This document shows positions 58,197 through 64,000 of a DNA stretch of 64,000 nucleotides, one piece after another; the stretch's first letter is position 1, and each line of letters opens with the position of its first letter. Source of the DNA: Adenanthera pavonina (lineage: Eukaryota > Streptophyta > Magnoliopsida > Fabales > Fabaceae); contig JAIVEN010000012.1 of assembly GCA_026686845.1 (NCBI GenBank), positions 4,528,501 through 4,592,500 on the forward strand. The letters are read 5' to 3'. The notes under the pieces are model-generated. The model was not told the DNA's origin. It saw only the letters and a program-made list of their open reading frames with translations, and ran no database searches. The position numbers and the translations under genes are program-made.

Positions 58197-59242
58197 ATGA
58201 GCAACGGAGAAAAGAAAAAGATTACATGGGATCACTATTCATCTGAGGTGTTCATCAAATTATGCTTAGAACAATTTGGTAAGGATGAACGCATTGGAGG
58301 AAACCTATCAAAGAATGGGTGGAAAGCAGTTATGGCCATGTTCAATGAAAAAACAGGAAGAAATTTGACCAAGGTGCAATTTAGAAACAAATGGGATAAC
58401 CTTAAAAAAGAATGGTCTGCTTGGTACAAGTTATTTGCTAATGAAACAGGTTTAGGATGGAGTCCACAGTATAATACTTTTACTGCTCTAGATGATTGGT
58501 GGGCGAAGAAAGAATTGGTATGAACTAATAGTGTCATGACATTTTCTATATATATATATATATATATATTTTTTCCTGATGTGTATTAATTTACTTATTG
58601 TTTGCATGCATGCAGGAAAATCCACTATATAAGAGATACAGGTATAGTGGGCTTCCTTTTTCGAAGGAGTTGACAGCATTGTTCAAGGATTCCGCGGCAT
58701 CTGGCATACATGCATGGTCACCTAATTCTGGTATTATACCAACTACCATGCATAGAGAGGATGATGTCTACCGCCCAACTGGTGATGGTGTCGATGTTGA
58801 GGAAGGATCAGGTGATAGTGATGAAATCCTTGCTGGAGGGCGTGCTGGAGAAAGTGGGGGACTTAGTTCAGACATGCATAACATCAATTTAAGTAGTTCT
58901 CGTAGCACTGATCAAAGCTTAGGCAAGAGGAAGAGGGATGGATGTTATCGTGGTAAGCAGAAGAAGAAAGGTGCACTGACACAGGAGATAGCTTCTGCAG
59001 TTAGTAGGATTGCAAGTTCCTCCGAAAAGCGTACAAATATTCTTGCACCACCTGGCACATCAATTGCAGAAGTAGTTGCTGAAATTAAAAGAATCCCAGC
59101 TATTAGAAATGATAAAAATTGGCTTCCTCGATGTGTTGAGCTGATGTCATCGTCTGATAGAGCCAGAGAAACATATATTGCAATGAAAGATGATGAAGAA
59201 GCATTGCTTTGTTGGCTAAGATATAAAGTTTATGAGACATAG
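58197..59242 (+). CDS. Harbinger ORF1: Myb/SANT-like DNA-binding protein, 315 aa, two exons
   Basis: I read join(58197-58517, 58616-59242). The donor is TTG/GTATGAAC and the acceptor TGCATGCATGCAG/GAAAAT; the frame is kept. Exon 1 has the Myb/SANT-like domain (Myb_DNA-bind_3): ITWDHYSSEVFIKLCLEQ, NGWKAVMAMFNEKTG, FRNKWDNLKKEWSAWYKLF. Exon 2 has a polar middle with a basic KRKRDG and KQKKK run (nuclear import) and ends DDEEALLCWLRYKVYET. The in-frame ATG at 58161 is also possible. In this superfamily ORF1 brings the transposase to the nucleus and the DNA ends. No stop or frameshift is seen. Confidence 0.86.
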
Positions 59243-59671
59243 GCTATTTTGTAGTCAATATTGTGGATGACTGTCAGATAGTGGTCAATGTAGTTATGTT
59301 GCTGTGATGTTGCTATGATTGTTTTTTTCTTATGACTGTTGTAGATGACTATCATGTAGTGGTTGTTGTAGTTATGTAGCTTGGATGTTTCTATGGTTGC
59401 TTTTGTGTTGTGACTGTTGTAGATTACTATCATGAACATGTTGTTGTAGTAATGTACCTTGGAGGTTTCTATGGATAACTTTTGTGCAGTGTTGTGGCTA
59501 TTGTAATATACTATAATGTACTGGTTGTTATAGTTATGTAACCACCACAAAGTTGCTATATTGAACTTTGTGTTATGACAGCTATATAGTGATTACTATA
59601 ATTACATGAGTCTTTTCCATAGAAGCATATCATTAATATGATGATTATATTTAAATTTGCAGGTTTGTAGC

Positions 59672-60946
59672 ATGGACGATTCTCGCCGACGAGCTATTTT
59701 AGATGATGATTTAACAGAGGATGAACAAGTCGCTGCATTAATTGGCCAGTATACGGTAATGTATTTGTGTAAGGAGCCGTGTAGAACTAATGAACAAACA
59801 GGGCATTCGTGGGTCCAAGATGTTTTATGTGGCAATCCAACTCGATGTTATGAGATGTTCAGAATGGAGAATCAAGTATTTAATCAATTTTGCTTAGAAT
59901 TGGGAAATTATGGGTTGAGAGAGACATCATGTATGAGCATTCAAGAAATGGTTGCTATGTTCTTATATACTGTTGGACATGGAGTGGGAAATAGGGTCAT
60001 CCAAGAAAGGTTTCAACATTCAGGGGAAACAGTTAGTAGAAATTTTCATAAGGTGTTGAAAGCGTGCATTCGCTTGTCAATAGAATACATCAAGCCGCGA
60101 GATCTCAGGTTTCGTGAGGTTCATAGAAAAATTCAACATCGTTACCCATTTTTCATTGATGCCATAGGAGCTATTGATGGTACTCATATCCCGTGTGTTG
60201 TGCCTGCTCGTGACCAAATTAAATTTATTGGAAGAAAAGGAATTGCAACACAAAATGTGATGGCAGTATGTGATTGGGACATGTGTTTTATTTTTGTGTT
60301 GGCTGGATGGGAGGGCACTGCACATGATGCTCGTATATTTAGTCACGCTTTAACAACTCCCAGCCTAAATTTCCCACATCCACCTCCAGGTTGGTTTTTT
60401 GTATCCCTATATATTTAGTATTATTTCTTCCTCTTCATTGACATCACAAATACATGACAATATTTTCATTGTTCATTAGGTAAATATTATTTGGTAGATT
60501 CTGGCTATCCAACGCCAACTGGATATCTTGGTCCATATAGACGTGAACGCTATCACCTTCCAGATTTTCGACGTTCATCTCGTTTTGTGAACCCTAATGA
60601 AGTCTTCAATTATCATCATTCAAGTTTACGGTGCACAATAGAAAGGACCTTTGGGGTTTGGAAGAATCGATTCGCGATTTTACGCAAAATGCCAAACTAC
60701 CATTTTGACACACAAGTTCAAATTATCTGTGCAACAATGGCTATTCATAACTTCATTAGAAAGAAATCTATTACTGATTATGATTTCTTGCTTTATGAAG
60801 ATGACAACATAAGTGTTGGCAATGATGATCACAATCATGATGGTGAGGGTCCAAGTACACTGTCAGCTGTAGCCTCTTCTACAATGATGGATAATATCCG
60901 TGACTCACTTCGAGGTCAAATAATACAGTACTTGCAACAAAACTAG
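59672..60946 (+). CDS. Harbinger transposase (DDE_Tnp_4, HARBI1-like), 394 aa, two exons
   Basis: I read join(59672-60389, 60480-60946): donor CCACCTCCAG/GTTGG, acceptor TTCATTAG/GTAAAT. I start at 59672 (MDDSRRRAIL) because the upstream ATG at 59657 precedes a splice-acceptor-like tttgcag and leader; a leader intron is likely. The catalytic D is in GAIDGTHIP, the second D in WEGTAHDARIF, and the E in CTIERTFGVWKNRF (exon 2). HVTVS-type recognition (SGETVSRNFHKVL) and YYLVDSGYP are also typical. The length is usual for the family. The full DDE set and open frames suggest an active enzyme. Confidence 0.92.
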
Positions 60947-61374
60947 TTATACCGAGTATTTAAATATGTTTAATTAAATTATGAATATTAGTGTTAACAA
61001 TTTATAATTAATGTAGTATATTTAATATTTTACACCCTTTTGTTATTCGTGAAATTAGATTTTTTCACTTATATTTTTTTTTCTGTAATTAAAATTAACT
61101 ATATTATTATTATGAAGCATATATCATTCAATTAGTTATATAATATTGTATTATAAAACTTATGTCATTTTTTGTAATTATAAATCTAAAAGTACTTTTA
61201 ACTTTTATTATCCAAACATGTATCATTTTAGCAAACTTACTTTTTCAAAACAAATATCCAAACATACTTCATTTTTAAAAACATACTTTTATCATAACTT
61301 CATTTTTACAAACTTCATTTATCTTAACTTACTTTTACAAAACGGAGAACCAAACGGACCCTAAGAAGTTGGAG

Positions 61375-61475
61375 ATAGCTTCACAACTATAGGCTCCCAT
61401 GCAAAGTTAGCCGACAAGTCAGCAATTCCACCAGTGGTGATGTCCACGCCATATGGTACCCCCTCACCGATTAAA
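61375..61475 (-). pseudogene. Piece of chaperonin CCT subunit eta (CCT7), one exon, broken off at the Harbinger end
   Basis: On the minus strand the frame reads GVPYGVDITTGGIADLSANF then AWEPIVVK. The family has YGVDxxTGGIADxFANFVWEPAVVK near the C-terminus of the eta subunit of the cytosolic chaperonin ring. The text before (MSLIGE) does not fit the family, and what follows (LSPTS) runs into the Harbinger right end at 61364. No continuation is seen on the other side of the transposon (below 56322). It is therefore only a fragment; the source is not known. Confidence 0.72.
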
Positions 61476-62044
61476 GACATGCAGTGTATGCATTTTCAAT
61501 ACCTTACTTATCATAACTATAGAAAATATGCATAGCATGAAAAAACACTATTTCTCGGATCAATTGAGGCAACATTCTTGCATGCAAGAAGACCAAACAC
61601 TGAGCTAGGCTAGGATAAGATTTAACTTAGGCCTGGTTTAGGTTGGTATTAATTTAATTAAAAAAGCTTGAAAACACTAGTATTAAAAAATACAAGTATA
61701 TATCCAAAAACAGAGATGATTAAAAAACCAATGAATTTAAGAAGCACAAGCCATAGATTTCACACAAATGTTATATTAAAAAATATAGCATTTACTACAT
61801 TGCGCTGATCAGGACCTAAGGGACCGTAAAAACATCATATAATATTTTTCTGTAATAGCAAATAAGTATTGAACAACGATAATAAGATGAAAATCCAAGA
61901 TACCCAAACGTAAATGACAAGAACCTAAACCAGTAGATGACATAAGAGACATTAGCAAGCATTACTTGACAACGTATATACTGATGAATTTCATTGATAT
62001 CTACATCAATGTATATATATTTTTTCAAAAACAAATAAAAAGAA
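61476..62044. other. Spacer, no gene seen
   Basis: AT-rich DNA between the CCT piece and the next duplicated block. The ORF at 61816-62082 (minus) is hydrophobic by composition and matches no family. Confidence 0.45.
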
Positions 62045-62462
62045 AGGTATATCAAAGTAGGGAAAAATGGAGATTTAATCAAAGTTTAGGAATTTTGATT
62101 CTTCAAGAAGATGTAGGTGTGGAGAAAGATTTATGATTTTTTTAAAAAAAACTAACTATGAGCTAACACAGCTAACTGGAGATTCAGCATATAAGTTTTT
62201 TTCTTTGGAATTACCATATGCTAATGGATTATATATGACAACCATATAAAATTTGTTAAACATTAAAACTATTTTTTAGATGAATTTATTAAAATATACC
62301 TCATATTTCACGGATTCTCTATAAATATGCTAATAAAACATACACTTGTATCATTTTTTAATATATATATATACTTATTTTTTTTAAAAAACAATTGTCA
62401 CTTTGAGCTTTTTTTTTTCAAAACAATTGTTACTTTGTAATTTTGCAAGAGAGTATTAATTA
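62045..62462. repeat. Partial third copy of the F-box-neighbourhood repeat
   Basis: This matches about 36140-36650 (and 38745-39250 in copy B) in order and orientation: aaaaatggagatttaat, gatgtaggtgtgg, actaactatgagctaacaca and gctaataaaacatacacttg. It ends where the 31.7-kb-type duplication starts (62465), so the two blocks were joined here. Confidence 0.82.
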
Positions 62463-62464
62463 TA

Positions 62465-64000
62465 ATTGAGAACCGGCCCATGGTTCGGTCTGGTCACAGA
62501 TGAGAATCGGGGGATTTCAGAATTGGTATGAACCGATCAAACCGGTAAAAAATCAGGTTGAAACGGTCCCAGTTTTTTTTTAAATATTTTTTTAAAACAA
62601 AATAATATCATTTTTAGTACTAAGTAACATTATTTTTAGTATGAATTTTTTTATTTCTATATTATAATATGTTATAAGTATTATTATGATATATAATAAT
62701 TAATAATGATAAATCCACTTAACAAATAATATGAAAATAGAATATCAATTAACTATATTATTAAAAATATATTAATTTATTCACATCCAATTTGACTCTA
62801 TCTGACTATTAAATCTTGAATCGTGATCTCATCCAGTTTAATTATCAGTCTAATTTTTAATTCCTTGATTTGATGATAGTCTATTTGGTGACATTTATTT
62901 ATTTATTTTTGCCAACGGTGACACTGTACTTGATGACCAATAATATAGCAGCATAGGGACGTCGTACGCAATGACCACTAACATAGAGCTAGTGCGGGAG
63001 GAAGAGGAATAATGGACTATCATAAACCATGTGAAAAATATTCTTCTCTCCAACATTTTCAATCTAAAACTTCTTAAGACTGAAAGTTTTGATTTGAAAA
63101 CTTTGAAATTTTATTCTGCCCTAAAAAAAAAGTTAAGAAACCAGTGAGTTTCATTGTGTGTGTTTGTGTATATTGACTCTAAAGCCTAAAAAATTCATAA
63201 CTTTGCAAAACATGGCTAGCTTCAATGTATAAATTTCCATTACTAGATATAGACTTAAATGCTCATTTCACACATTGAGCCATTGGCAATGAAGGTGTTC
63301 AACAATTTGTTTAGGGTAAGTTCATATATACTCATTTGCTGGATTTAAATACTAATACAAGAGAATTAATGTTTCATTTTTTATGTCAGCATCAATCCAA
63401 ATTCTCCAAAAATATCCTCATCATCAAGCCATTTTTAATTTGTTTTGATTTAAACAAGCTATATGATGCATATGCTGATGAAGATACAAAACATTAATTG
63501 TTGGTATTAGAAGTCTATCATATATATATATATATATGTTCTTACTTAATCCATCTTAGATTATCTTTGTCATATTTTATTTATTTTTATATTTTCAAAC
63601 AGGAAGAAAAACCAATGAAGATAAGGACGTGTTAGAATCAAATTTGAATTTTGATAGATTATATTTATTTGAAACTTTTATTTATTTTACTTATATAAAA
63701 ATTATTCATTTTATCATTCTAATATTAAACAGGATGGAACCTGAATATTTGAGAAATTCAGCAGTAACCGAACTTTCAATCAGGCATATTATTATTTTAT
63801 TGAATTTGAATTTACCTATACTTTTATTTATGTTGTTATTTGTATCTTTTTAATTTTAAAATTTGCTTATGCTTCTTAAAAAACCATCATGGGTGCTCTA
63901 AAAAAAATTTAATCTTACATATGCTTTCATTTAAACTTAATTTGTTTTGCCAGATTTCTTTTAAACGATTCTAGATTTATTAATTTTACTCAACACACAC
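62465..64000. repeat. Segmental duplication, copy 2 (partner at 31690-33000), runs off the window
   Basis: It is the same sequence as 31690-33000 with small changes, plus about 250 bp (63383-63640) missing from copy 1. It is still matching at the last base (64000 corresponds to about 32990). The small ORF at 63629-63853 is conserved in both copies only because the duplication is young; it has no family features. Confidence 0.88.

Larger units (their letters stand above)
56326..61361 (+). mobile_element. PIF/Harbinger DNA transposon, 5.0 kb, apparently autonomous, TSD TAA
   Basis: The left end is AGTGCGTTTGGTTCATC; the right end on the other strand is GGGTCCGTTTGGTTCTCCG. TAA is duplicated at 56323-56325 and 61362-61364. 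It contains both genes needed by this superfamily, on the plus strand: a Myb/SANT-like protein (58197-59242) and a DDE transposase (59672-60946). Both read through their exons without a stop. The 1.8 kb before the first gene (56327-58196) and the AT-rich 3' part (60947-61361) hold no other gene. Confidence 0.88.

Overview
This is nuclear DNA from a eudicot plant, probably a large, transposon-rich genome; I cannot name the species. The signs are AT-rich intergenic DNA, GT-AG introns, plant-specific families (BAHD acyltransferase, fasciclin-like arabinogalactan protein, At2g35280/At1g67623-like F-box, FLZ zinc finger) and plant-type transposons (L1 LINE with an RNase H tail, CACTA, PIF/Harbinger, hAT MITE, foldback). 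I see no prokaryotic, organellar or CRISPR features.

Layout. 1-576 is the 3' exon of a BAHD acyltransferase, followed by about 2.7 kb of AT-rich flank that contains a second, diverged copy of the gene's own 3' flank. 3.5-5.5 kb holds a reverse-transcriptase fossil and a probable LTR-derived segment. 5632-15570 is one L1-type LINE (minus strand, about 6.2 kb once insertions are removed) with a 14/15 target-site duplication (TSD). It carries a solo LTR (9778-11402, TSD CAAGA) and a hAT-type MITE (6462-8577, 8-bp TSD). The MITE itself contains a second solo LTR of the same family (6581-8235, TSD ATATT). 16259-16987 is an intact FAS1 arabinogalactan-like gene, followed by a ribosomal protein L6 pseudogene (17536-17843), a Harbinger-type non-autonomous element (18511-19281) and a TRIM-like LTR element (about 19549-21125).

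21139-28053 looks like a non-autonomous CACTA element that carries pieces of two host genes, FCF1 and an FLZ protein. 29719-30943 is a foldback element. 31.7-43 kb is a recently duplicated neighbourhood with two paralogous F-box genes on the minus strand, each with a probable 5'-UTR intron, and with large direct repeats between them. Parts of this neighbourhood recur at 62.05-64 kb, so a third F-box copy may lie just past the right edge.

44823-55300 is a complete-ended CACTA transposon (TSD TAG) with decayed genes for a TNP2-type transposase and a DUF8039/Ulp1-type protein. It also carries a fragment of a host PH-domain gene. 56326-61361 is a PIF/Harbinger element (TSD TAA) with both required genes apparently intact: a Myb/SANT-like protein and a DDE transposase. 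A 173-bp MITE at 33402-33574 has matching ends.

Overall, only four host genes look usable here: the BAHD 3' end, the FAS1 protein and two F-box proteins. Most of the window is layered transposons. The main theme is transposons that carry or lie beside broken host-gene pieces (FCF1, FLZ, a PH-domain protein, CCT-eta), plus one Harbinger element that may still be mobile.
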